A stretch of 64,000 bases of DNA from the NCBI GenBank assembly GCA_963712905.1, contig CAVQJU010000004.1, positions 1 through 64,000 on the forward strand. Reading direction: 5' to 3'. Positions 48,277 to 56,739 of this stretch are shown here, piece by piece. The notes under the pieces were generated by a model. That model was not told the origin of the DNA, did no database searches, and saw only the letters and a program-made list of their open reading frames with translations. The DNA comes from CAVQJU01 sp963712905 (lineage in GTDB: Bacteria > Acidobacteriota > Vicinamibacteria > Vicinamibacterales > CAVVIG01). How positions within the stretch are numbered: the stretch's first letter is position 1; each line of letters starts with the position of its first letter. A program made the position numbers and the translations under genes.

Positions 48277-48816
48277 ATGTCCACAGCGAACACGCCCGCC
48301 GCGATCTTCCTGGAGCGATCCCGCTACTTCCTGGGCACCGAGTACCTGACGAAGCTGAAGAGCGCCGTCGCGGCGATCCCGGCCGACAGGATCTGGTGGC
48401 GCCCGGACGAGCAGTCGAACAGCGTGGGCAACCTGCTGCTGCATCTGAACGGCAACGTTCGTCAGTGGATTGTCAGCGGGGTCGGCCGGACGGATGGGTC
48501 CCGCGATCGGGCCGGCGAGTTCGGCGCGCGCAGCGGTCCGGCGGCCGCCGTTCTCGTGGCCGACCTGGAGCAGACGCTCGGCGAAGTAGACGGCATTCTC
48601 GCTTCGCTGACGCCGGAGAACCTGCTCGAGCCGCGATCGATCCAGGGCCGTGAGATCACGGTGCTCGACGCCATCTATCACGTCGTCGAGCACTTCTCCC
48701 TCCATCTGGGACAGATCATCCTCCTGGCCAAGCTGCATGCGCCCGGTGCGATTGCGTTCTACGAGGACGCGGGCGGGCTTGCACGGCCTGTCTGGATGGA
48801 CCTGATTCGGAAGTGA
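48277..48816 (+). CDS. DinB-family protein (DUF1572 type)
   Basis: 179 residues. The DUF1572 pattern is present: FLERSRYFLGTEYLTKLKSAVAAIPADRIWWRPDEQSNSVGNLLLHLNGNVRQWI (landmarks), with the first His in LLHLNGN and the second block at YHVVEHFSLHLGQIILLAKL. It is a cytoplasmic four-helix metal protein. It starts seven bases after the phosphatase-like gene, in the same run of genes. Confidence 0.88.
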   Translation: MSTANTPAAIFLERSRYFLGTEYLTKLKSAVAAIPADRIWWRPDEQSNSVGNLLLHLNGNVRQWIVSGVGRTDGSRDRAGEFGARSGPAAAVLVADLEQTLGEVDGILASLTPENLLEPRSIQGREITVLDAIYHVVEHFSLHLGQIILLAKLHAPGAIAFYEDAGGLARPVWMDLIRK

Positions 48817-48819
48817 CCG

Positions 48820-49374
48820 ATGCCGAAGCTGGCAGCGTTTCTCCGGGCGATCAACGTCGGCGGCCACACGGTGACGATGGCGGCGCTGCGGCAGGAGTTC
48901 GAGGCCCTGAGCCTGAAGGACGTCGAGACGTTCATCGCCAGCGGGAACGTCATCTTCAGGGCGCCGCCGGGCAACAAGGCGGCGCTCGAGCGGAAGATCG
49001 AAGGCCACCTCCAGGGCGCGTTGGGCTACGAGGTCAAGACGTTCCTCAGAACCGAGTCGGAAGTGGCGGCGATCGCGGTGTATAGGCCGTTCAGCGACGC
49101 GAAGGTCCGCGCCGCGCGAACGCTGAACGTCGCGTTCCTCGCGGAACCCCTGCCGCCTGCGGCGGTGAAGCTCCTGATGGCGATGCGCACACCCATTGAC
49201 GACTTCCACGTGAACGGCACCGAGATGTACTGGCTCTGCCAGAAGGGGCAGAGCGAGTCCACGTTTTCGAACGTCCGGTTCGAAAAGGCCATTGGCGGGA
49301 GGGCGACGTTCCGCGGACTCAAGACCATCGTGAAGCTGGCCGCGAAGTACTCGTGGACGCGCGAGGCGGGTTGA
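48820..49374 (+). CDS. DUF1697 protein
   Basis: 184 residues. AAFLRAINVGGHTVTMAALRQEFEALSLKDVETFIASGNVIF is the unmistakable DUF1697 opening (landmark), followed by the FLRTESEVAAIA and GRATFRGLKTIVKLAAK blocks. Usually cytoplasmic; the function is unknown. The stop overlaps a possible TTG start of the next gene. Confidence 0.92.
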   Translation: MPKLAAFLRAINVGGHTVTMAALRQEFEALSLKDVETFIASGNVIFRAPPGNKAALERKIEGHLQGALGYEVKTFLRTESEVAAIAVYRPFSDAKVRAARTLNVAFLAEPLPPAAVKLLMAMRTPIDDFHVNGTEMYWLCQKGQSESTFSNVRFEKAIGGRATFRGLKTIVKLAAKYSWTREAG

Positions 49375-49639
49375 TTCTGCGGGGCGTGGGTGTCTGGCTG
49401 GTCATCATGGCCGTCGAAGTGGTCCACGGCGTCGCGCGCACGCTGCTGCTCGCTCCGGTCGTCGGCGACTTCCGGGCCAGACAGATCGCCGTGTTCACCG
49501 GCTCGGCGTTGATTGTGGCGGTTGCCGCGTTGTGCATCCGTCGGACTACGATCTGGCGCACGGCGGGCTCCTGCCGATCGGCCTGCTGGTGGAGACGCTG
49601 GCGCCGGCCATCGCGGCCCGGTTTCGCGGGATGCTGTGA
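49371..49639 (+). pseudogene. Remnant of a small membrane-protein gene
   Basis: The first part encodes GVGVWLVIMAVEVVHGVART and a second hydrophobic segment (RQIAVFTGSALIVAVAALCIRR). In another frame the end encodes SDYDLAHGGLLPIGLLVETLAPAIAARFRGML and a TGA at 49637 (landmark). Both parts look like the ends of one membrane protein of about 150 residues, but the middle is missing as well as the frame. An internal deletion plus frameshift therefore fits better than a simple sequencing error. Confidence 0.5.
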
Positions 49640-49672
49640 GTGTATGCTGAGCGAGCGAAGGAGCCGGACATC

Positions 49673-50830
49673 ATGAAGCGAGCCACGATCATCGTTCTGC
49701 TGGTGCTGGCGGCCGCCGTCCTGCGCGCCGCCGATGAGAACGCCCGCACCTGGAACCGAGCCGCCGCCGCCACGTACCTCGACGACCGGATCGACATGTG
49801 GTTTGCCAACGCCACCAAGCTCCGGACCGGCCAGGAGAAGACGACGTGCGTGTCGTGCCACTCGTCACTTCCGTACGCACTGGCGCGGCCGGCGCTCCGG
49901 CGTGCCCTGCACGCAACCGCACCAACGGCTCAGGAAGCCAGGCTGGTCGACGAAACCACACGCCGCGTCGAGTCGTACAACACGCACGAGCTCCTCTACG
50001 AGATCGACGACGTCAAGAAGGTCGAGTCGCGTGGGACCGAGGCCGTGCTGAACCTCGTCGTCCTGGCGAGCGCCGATGCGGGTGCCGGCCGGCGCGAGCC
50101 CGGCAGCGCCACGCGGAAGGCGCTCACGCGCCTGTGGGAAACGCAGCGGGCCGATGGCGCGTGGGACTGGCTCAACTTCAAGCTCGAGCCGTACGAGACC
50201 GTCGACGCCGTCTACCACGGCGCCACCCTCGCGGCGCTCGGCGTCGGCATGGTCCCCGGCGCGGCGACGTCCGCCGGCACCGGGAAGCTGCGCGCCTACC
50301 TCCGCGACCACTATGCCGCGCAGAGCCTCTACAACCGTACGTTTGCGCTGCTCGCCTCGGCGGCGTTGACCGGTGTTCTGACTCCCGCGCAACGGGACGC
50401 GTTGATCGCGGAATACGCGCAGCGCAAGCAGGCCGACGGAGGCTGGTCGCTCGAAGCCATGGGACCGTGGCGGTGGAGCGCGGCGGAGCCGCCCTTCAAA
50501 CCGTACGGCACGCTGGACGCGGCGTTGCTCGCGCAATCGGATGGATTCGGCACCGGCCTCATCGTCTACGCGCTGCTGCGTAACGGCTTCGCCGCGGATC
50601 ATCCCGTCGTCAGCGCCGGCCTCCGGTGGTTGAAGACGCACCAGCAGGAGATTCGGGTGGCCATCGCTCCCCAGGTCGGCGACCGGACGTGGACCGCGTG
50701 GCGCGCGCACTCGCTCAACTACGACCGTGAACACGGAGGTCCGAAGGGCGAGCCCTGGCGCCGGCTGTTCATGTCGGACGCCGCCACGGCGTTTTCGGTC
50801 CTTGCGCTGGTTGAGGCCGAGTCAAAGTAA
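49673..50830 (+). CDS. Secreted terpenoid-cyclase-fold protein with CXXCH motif
   Basis: 385 residues with a signal peptide (ATIIVLLVLAAAVLRAA). A CVSCH motif (near residue 60), able to bind c-type heme, precedes a long alpha/alpha-toroid made of squalene-cyclase/prenyltransferase-like repeats: WETQRADGAWDWLNF, QRKQADGGWSLEAMGPW and RNGFAADHPVVSAGLRWLKTHQQ. The QxxDGGW-type blocks are classic QW motifs. It lacks the DxDD cyclase motif as far as I can see, so it is probably not a cyclase. Such cytochrome-plus-toroid proteins are found in Acidobacteriota and Planctomycetes; the role is unknown. Confidence 0.82.
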   Translation: MKRATIIVLLVLAAAVLRAADENARTWNRAAAATYLDDRIDMWFANATKLRTGQEKTTCVSCHSSLPYALARPALRRALHATAPTAQEARLVDETTRRVESYNTHELLYEIDDVKKVESRGTEAVLNLVVLASADAGAGRREPGSATRKALTRLWETQRADGAWDWLNFKLEPYETVDAVYHGATLAALGVGMVPGAATSAGTGKLRAYLRDHYAAQSLYNRTFALLASAALTGVLTPAQRDALIAEYAQRKQADGGWSLEAMGPWRWSAAEPPFKPYGTLDAALLAQSDGFGTGLIVYALLRNGFAADHPVVSAGLRWLKTHQQEIRVAIAPQVGDRTWTAWRAHSLNYDREHGGPKGEPWRRLFMSDAATAFSVLALVEAESK

Positions 50831-50837
50831 CGTGCCG

Positions 50838-50990
50838 GGCGGTCACAGTTGAAGAGTGCTTTGGCGGTCACGGTCTCCAAAGTGCTAAGGCGCTCACGGG
50901 TGCAAGGTGCTGCTGCGCGGCACTCTAGAGTGCTGTTTGCGCCCCGCACCCTGGAGTGCTTTTCACGCCAAGCACGTTGGAGTGTTCTTT
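50838..50990. repeat. Six degenerate ~25-base direct repeats
   Basis: Six units of about 24-27 bases, each ending in GTGCT or GTGTT followed by T or A runs. Examples are GGCGGTCAC...GAGTGCTTT and GGCGGTCAC...AAAGTGCTAA, and later GCCCCGCACC...GAGTGCTTTT. The units drift gradually. Located between a stop and the next ATG with no gene inside. Confidence 0.7.
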
Positions 50991-51001
50991 AGAGGTTCGG
51001 C

Positions 51002-51571
51002 ATGTCGACATTCGCGTTTCTCGTGGAGACGTACCGAACCGAACGATTGAAGACGTTGAGTGTCTGGGCGCAGGTGCCTGACGATCGGATGCGCTTCCGG
51101 CCCGAGCCGCGAGCCCGGAGCCCGCTCGAGCACATGGTCCACCAGTGCGTGAGCGAGGACACCTGGATGAAGAACATGCTGGGTATCGGCGTCAGCCGGC
51201 CCGCATTGCCCGTGGAGGAAACGCGGACGTCGTTCATCGAGCACTACGCGGCCTGCTCGGCGGAGCGGCTCGCCATCCTCGCGCGGCAGCCGGACGACTG
51301 GTACGCCGGAGAGACGACGTTTTTCGACGTCCCACGCTCGCGAGCCTGGGTGCTGACGCGGCGCTTCACGCATTCAGCCCATCACCGCGGCCAGTTGACC
51401 GTCTATCTGCGGCTCTGGGGCCAGGCGCTGTACTCGACGTACGGACCGACGGCAGACACGGGCGGTCTCTTTCAGAACGGCGCGCGCGTGATCTATCGTT
51501 ATGGCCTGCCGACCGATGAAGCGCTGCCGGTCGCGGCCGCGCAGCCAGTCACGGAGCGGCCTGAGAAGTAG
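51002..51571 (+). CDS. DinB-family protein
   Basis: 189 residues. TFAFLVETYRTERLKTLSVWAQVPDDRMRFRPEPRARSPLEHMVHQCVSEDTWM is the first half with His ligand candidates (landmark), and TRRFTHSAHHRGQLTVYLRLWG carries the HxxHHRGQ closing motif. The C-terminal tail extends beyond the fold. The upstream 150 bases are the degenerate repeat array, so any promoter must lie within or next to those repeats. Confidence 0.88.
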   Translation: MSTFAFLVETYRTERLKTLSVWAQVPDDRMRFRPEPRARSPLEHMVHQCVSEDTWMKNMLGIGVSRPALPVEETRTSFIEHYAACSAERLAILARQPDDWYAGETTFFDVPRSRAWVLTRRFTHSAHHRGQLTVYLRLWGQALYSTYGPTADTGGLFQNGARVIYRYGLPTDEALPVAAAQPVTERPEK

Positions 51572-51572
51572 C

Positions 51573-51615
51573 GCGGGGCTTTCAGCCCCGCGTTGGCGGC
51601 CCTGAAAGGGCCGCC
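51573..51615. repeat. Paired hairpins (intergenic repeat, copy B, inverted)
   Basis: The stem-loops GCGGGGC-TTTCA-GCCCCGC and GGCGGCCC-TGAAA-GGGCCGCC. They match the reverse complement of the block at 43301-43344, with a slightly different spacer. Confidence 0.85.
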
Positions 51616-51638
51616 CTACAGCGCTCAAAGGAGCAGCG

Positions 51639-53312
51639 ATGAGGCCGTTGACGATCGCGCGGATGTGTTGCCTCGCTGCCGCCTTGTCCGCAACACCAGC
51701 CGCCGCGCAGGCGCCGGACACCATCCTCGTCAACGGCAAGATCCTCACCGTCGACGCGCGGTTCTCGACGCGCGAAGCCCTGGCCATCCGCGACGGCCGT
51801 ATCGTCGCGCTCGATACGTCGGCAAACATCCGTAAGCTCGCCGGCCGGGAGACCCGGGTGATCGACGTGCAGGGCCGGACGGTGATTCCGGGCCTCATCG
51901 ACTCGCACCTCCACGCGATCCGCGCCGCGCAGACCTTCGCCACCGAAGTCAACTGGATCGGCGCCGCATCGCTCAGTGAAGCGCTCGGCCGGATCAGCGA
52001 AGCCGCGCGCACGATGAAGCCCGGCGCCTGGCTCATCGTGGCCGGCGGCTGGAACGTCCAGCAGTTCAAGGAGAACCGCCGGCCCACGCAGGCCGAGCTC
52101 GTCGGCCGCCGCGCCCAACAACCCTGTCTACGTGCAGCTCGGCTACGGCTGGGCGATGCTGACGCCGCTGGCCTACAAGGCCCTGAACATCACGACCGAC
52201 GCCGACGTGCCGTCGGGCGGAAAGATGGAACGAGACGCGAGCGGCAAGCCGACGGGCGGTATCAGCGGCGGCCAGGGCGCGATCATCGCGCTGTTCGACA
52301 AGCTGCCGAAACCGACGTTCGACGAGCAGGTGGAAGGCACGAAGAAGTTCTTCCGCGAGCTCAACCGTCTCGCCCTGACCGGCGTCGTACGATCCCGGCG
52401 GGAACAACCTCGCCCCGGACGATTACCAGGCGGTGTTCAAGGTCTGGCGGCGGGGCGAGATGACCGTTCGCGTGGCGTACACGCTCTGCGGGCAGACCCC
52501 GGGCTCGGAGTTCGAGGAGCTCAAGGGCCTCGTGGCGATGGTGCCGCAGGGATTCGGCGACGACATGCTGCGCTTCGGCGGCCTGGGCGAACGCATCACG
52601 GCCGCGATGAACAACAACAACCGGCCGACCGACGCCGAGAAGGAGCAGTACTACCAGATCGTCCGGTGGGCGGCAGGCCGCGGGATGACGCTGACGATGC
52701 ACTGGAACAACGACGCGTCGGTGGGGCAGTTGCTCGACATCTTCGAGCGGGTGAACAAGGACGTGCCGATCGCCCCGCTCCGGTGGTCCATCGCGCACCT
52801 GAACGACGCGTCGGCGGCAACGCTCACGCGGATGAAGGCGCTCGGCATCGGGCTGGACCGTGCAGGACGCCATGTACTTCGGCGGCGACGGCTACGTGCA
52901 GCAGGCCGGCGCGGCCGCGGCGAAGCGCGTGCCGCCGGTCGAAACGGGCAAGAAGATCGGCGTCCCGATTGGAGGAGGGACCGACGCGCACCGCGTCGCG
53001 TCCTACAACCCCTTCACGTCGCTCCAGTGGTTCCTGGACGGCCGTACGGTCGGCGGCACGGCGATTCGGGGACCCGAGGAGACGCCCGATCGTGCCGACG
53101 CGCTGCGCTTCTACACGCTGGGCAGCGCCTGGTTTTCCTTCGACGACAAGAAGCGCGGATCGCTCGAGGTTGGCAAGCTTGCGGACCTGGCGGTGCTGTC
53201 GAAGGACTACATGACCGTGCCGGTCGAAGACGTGCATACGATCGAGTCCCTCCTGACGCTGGTCGGCGGGAAGGTCGTGTACGCGGCCGGTCCCTTTGCG
53301 AACAGCCAGTGA
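51639..53312 (+). CDS. Secreted YtcJ-like amidohydrolase (three frameshifts)
   Basis: About 556 residues after dropping one base each near 52105, 52390 and 52850. A signal peptide (CCLAAALSATPAAAQ) precedes DTILVNGKILTVDARFSTREALAIRDG. Then come VIPGLIDSHLHA (first metal motif), IVAGGWN, LGYGWAMLTP, EGTKKFFRELNRLALTGVV, MTLTMHWNNDASV, SIAHLNDAS, IGVPIGGGTDAHRVASYNPF and LEVGKLADLAVLSKD. All four amidohydrolase-3 metal motifs can thus be seen. The repeated +1 shifts look like sequence errors. Confidence 0.85.
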
Positions 53313-53939
53313 GAGCCGGCATCCTCGCGCTCCTCGCAGGCGCCTTCGCCGCTGACCTCTCCGGACAAGCACGCGGCGTGGCCTCGGGCGGCGTCGGCAT
53401 GAGCACGGCGCGCGTGACGTCTCCAGCGGTGGTCACGTCCTGGATGTCCCACGAGAGCGCCGCCGACGGCACCACGACGACGCTGCTGGTGCTCTGGCGG
53501 GGGACGCCCGGATGGTTTTCCAAGGGCGGCCGCGTCGGTGGTTCCGGTGCTGCGTCGAGCGGCGGAGTCGTGGGCCGCGGATCGGTACGCCTATCAGTCT
53601 TTCTCCGAAGGCGGCCTGACGTTTACGCTGGAGTTCGATCACGAAAGGCACACGGCGAAGCTCCTGAACCAGGAGTTCTCGCTGAAGGACACCAACGTTG
53701 TGCTCGTGGACTTCGTAGACGGTCCGGGCCCCGCGATCGTCGGGTCCCGATGGGTCGAGCCCGGGCCGCCCGCGCCACCAGCGGTTCCAGGCGCTGCGCC
53801 GGATCCGGTCGCTGGCGTGATCAGGCGATCGCCGGAGCTGTTCGACTACCTGCGCTGCGATGTGGGCATGCCCGACACGGCGATGAACGCGATGATCACC
53901 ATGGTCTGCGGCCTGATGCGGCCGCCGGCATTACGATAG
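53309..53939 (+). CDS. Secreted hypothetical protein (one frameshift)
   Basis: About 209 residues. The GTG start overlaps the previous stop. A signal peptide (ILALLAGAFAADLSGQA) precedes SWMSHESAADGTTTTLLVLWRGTPGWF. After removing one base near 53535 the reading continues SWAADRYAYQSFSEGGLTFTLEFDHERHTAKLLNQEFSLKDTNVVLVDFVDGPG (landmarks). It ends nine bases into the convergent minus-strand gene. The family is not recognised. Confidence 0.65.
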
Positions 53940-54755
53940 CGGCCCGTGCCGTTTGTGGTGCTTCAGACGGACGTGCCGCACGAGCGTGACCACGAGCATG
54001 TACGGCGCGATGGCGACCGCCGCGATCACGAACTCGAACGGCAGCAGGTTGTGCGAGGTGCGATCGACGCTCAGGTCGTAGACGTCTTTCGCGATCCATA
54101 GCGCGATCGCGGTCAGAGGCACCGCCGCGGCAGCCCGCCAGGGCCCCTGCCATCGCACCGTTCCCCACAGCGGCCAGACGATGCAGGCGATCAGCGCTGC
54201 GAGGGCAACCGCGCCGAAGACCATCCCGATAGCAGCGACGCCCAAGGCGCCGCTGCTCATGTTCTGGTTGAAGCGCGTTTCCATCTCGGCGAACGCCGCT
54301 TGCCGCCGCTGGGCCTCCTGGGTCAGCAGCGGGCCGCACCCATGGCGCGCGATGTCTCGCCGGTGGATGGCTGTCCGTCCCACGTGAAGCTCACAGGGAC
54401 GTCCTGGCTGACTGCGTGTACGGCCGTTCGCAATCGCAAACAATCGAACCGCGTCTACGCGGCCGGTTCCTCTGAAGCTGAACCACGAGATGATTTCGCC
54501 TGGTCCGGCAGGCACCCCGACATCGCCGTCGATGCGCGCGCCTTTCGCCGGCTGGCCGGCGTAATAGGGTTCCGCGCCGACGCGCACCGGCGCGGACGAC
54601 TGGTAGCGGATGCGCACGTACACGTACTCGCCGTCGTGGAGCGTCGCCGGATTCGGCGGATCGAACTCGGGCTCGCCGAACACGATCGGCGGTGTCTGCG
54701 CCGGCAGGCGGGTAGCGGTCAGCAGCAGCGCCGTGAACGCGAGCGCGGTCTTCAT
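53931..54755 (-). CDS. Secreted/membrane protein with C-terminal helices
   Basis: 274 residues. A signal peptide (LAFTALLLTATRLPAQ), then a beta-rich domain (IVFGEPEFDPPNPATLHDGEYVYVRIRY), then three hydrophobic helices (VAAIGMVFGAVALAALIACIVWPLW, AAAAVPLTAIALWIAKDVY, FEFVIAAVAIAPYMLVVTLV; landmarks). The segment from about 54345 to 54415 reads better in another frame (SQDVPVSFTWDGQPSTGETS), so two compensating errors may be present. No family is recognised. Confidence 0.65.
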   Translation of the reverse strand: MKTALAFTALLLTATRLPAQTPPIVFGEPEFDPPNPATLHDGEYVYVRIRYQSSAPVRVGAEPYYAGQPAKGARIDGDVGVPAGPGEIISWFSFRGTGRVDAVRLFAIANGRTRSQPGRPCELHVGRTAIHRRDIARHGCGPLLTQEAQRRQAAFAEMETRFNQNMSSGALGVAAIGMVFGAVALAALIACIVWPLWGTVRWQGPWRAAAAVPLTAIALWIAKDVYDLSVDRTSHNLLPFEFVIAAVAIAPYMLVVTLVRHVRLKHHKRHGPLS

Positions 54756-54761
54756 GCAGGT

Positions 54762-54837
54762 GTAGTGCAGGCCTTGAGGCCTGCCCGAATGCGTATCCCA
54801 GTTGCCATGTGTGAGCAGGCCTGAAGGCCTGCACTAC
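54762..54837. repeat. Inverted pair of the dispersed CAGGCCTTGAGGCCTG palindrome
   Basis: The 24-base element at 54762-54785 faces a near-copy in opposite orientation at 54815-54837, 29 bases apart. Together they form a long hairpin between two divergent genes. A third copy is at 8284. Confidence 0.85.
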
Positions 54838-54864
54838 GTCTGGTTGAATATCGGCTGAGATAAT

Positions 54865-55909
54865 ATGACGGCCCTCGAACGAAAGGACAAGCGCATGCCC
54901 AGGCGCCGGTCGTCATCTCCACCGCTTGCCGGTCGGGTCACGGTCGTGGCCGGGGCCACGCGCGGTGCCGGACGCGGCATTGCCCGCGCCCTCGGCGAAG
55001 CGGGCGCGATCGTCTACTGCACCGGCCGCAGCGTTCGCGGCAAGCCATCGCCCTACGGCCGGCCGGAGACGATCGACGAGACGGCGGAGATGATCGGCGC
55101 GGCCGGCGGAACGGCCATCGCCGTCCAGGTCGACCACGCCGTCGAAGCCGAGGTGGAGGCGCTGTTCGCGAGAGTGGATCGTGAGCAGGGGCGCGTGGAT
55201 ATTCTGGCCGACAGCGTCGGCGGCGAGAATCCGTTGATGGGCCAGTACAGCTGGTTCTGGACGACGGACCTGACGAACGGCCCCGCGGTGTTTCACGCAA
55301 TCGCTGCTGTCGCACATCATCACCGCCAAGCACGCCGCCCGTCTGATGACGCGGGATCGCCGGGGCCTGATAGTCGAGGTGACCGAGAACGACGTGCTGA
55401 GCGCCGGCGGCAACCCGATGGCGCAGACCGTCAAGTTTGCGCTCAAGGGGCTCGCGCTCAGCATGGCTGCCGAGCTGCACCCGCACGGTGTGGCCGCCGT
55501 GGCCATCACGCCGGGCTATCTCCGTTCCGAGTCGATGCTTCAGCACTACGGCGTGACCGAGTCCACCTGGCGCGACCACGGCAAGAAAGACAAGAACTTC
55601 CTCGAGTCCGAGACGCCGTTGTTCGTCGGGCGCGCGGTCGCGGCGCTCGCCGCCGATCCGGGCATCATGAAGCGCACCGGCCAGCTGTTCAGCTCGTGGG
55701 AGGTGGCCCGCGAGTTCAAGCTCACCGACGCGGACGGCCGCCGGCCTGATTGGGGCGCCCATACGATCGACTTCTCCCGTCATCCCCAGGCGCTTCTCGA
55801 TCTCCTCCGCCAGGGATCGGAGATCCAGATCGAGTGGCTGGGCCGGCTGCAGAAGCGGACGAAGCACTTCCTTACGAAGTTGCCGCCACGAAAACGCGCC
55901 ACCGGATAA
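54865..55909 (+). CDS. Short-chain dehydrogenase/reductase (one frameshift)
   Basis: About 347 residues after removing one base near 55302. The N-terminal glycine motif is VVAGATRGAGRGIARALGEAGA and NAD(P) specificity is suggested by YCTGRSVRG. After the shift: LSHIITAKHAARLMTRDRRGLIVEVTEND, KFALKGLALSMAAELHPHGVAAVAITPGYLRSE (landmarks). The usual YxxxK is not obvious in the reconstructed segment. ATG 54895 (shorter start, after AAGGACAAGCGC) is also possible. Confidence 0.82.
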
Positions 55910-55920
55910 ACTCTTCGCTC

Positions 55921-56695
55921 ATGGATCTCCAACTCTCAGGCAAAGTCGCCATCGTCACCGGCGCGAGCCGCGGCATCGGCCGCGCGATCGCGCAGACACT
56001 CGCCGCCGAAGGCATGAAGATTTCCGCCGCCGCGCGTTCGAAGGACCAGCTCGACGACCTCGCGACTTCGCATCAAGACGGACTGCCTCGTGCAGGCGGT
56101 TGATTTGCGTGACTCGACGGCCGCGCAGGCCGTGGTGGACGCGACGGTCGCGCGATTCGGCGCGATCGACCTGCTGGTGAACAATGCCGGCGCCACCAAG
56201 CGCGGCGACTTCTTCGAACTGACCGACGCCGATTGGGAGGACGGCTTCGCGCTGAAGTTCTTCGGCGCGATGCGTCTCAGCCGCGCGGCCTGGCCACACC
56301 TGATGGCGAGCCGGGGCAGCATCGTCAACATCATCGGCGTCGGCGGCCGCACGGGCAACGCCGATTTCACGATCGGCGGCAGCGTCAACGCCGCGGCGCG
56401 GCTGCTGACGAAGGCGCTGGCCGATCGCGGGGTGAAGGACGGCGTGCGGGTCAACGCGATCAACCCCGGGTTCATCAAGACCGAGCGGCTGACGGTGCGC
56501 GTGAAGAGCTTCGCCGAGGAACACAGCATCCCCCTGTCGCAGGCCGAGACGCAGCTGGCGAAGGCGACGGGCGTGGCGCGGTTCGGCCAGCCGTCGGAAA
56601 TCGCCGCGGCCGTCGCGTTTCTCGCGTCGCCGGCCTGCGGGTTCTGCCACGCCGCGCTGCTCGACATCGACGGCGGGCAGACGCGAACACTGTAG
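55921..56695 (+). CDS. Short-chain dehydrogenase-like protein without Tyr-Lys pair (one frameshift)
   Basis: About 257 residues after removing one base near 56067. VAIVTGASRGIGRAIAQTLA is the cofactor site, then LLVNNAGATKRGDFFEL and SIVNIIGVGGRTG. Where the catalytic YxxxK is expected, the sequence is GGSVNAAARLLTKALADRG, so Tyr and Lys are replaced by Gly and Asn. VNAINPGFIKTERL and SPACGFCHAALLDIDGGQTRTL close it. It starts 11 bases after the previous gene, so they are probably co-transcribed. Confidence 0.85.
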
Positions 56696-56739
56696 GAACT
56701 TAGAACCGGCCTTCGTGACTTCGTGGCTCGGCAGGGCAC

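Noticed and set aside
50838..50990. CRISPR array
   Set aside because: Units are adjacent, drift in sequence and have no unique spacers. No cas gene is present in the window.
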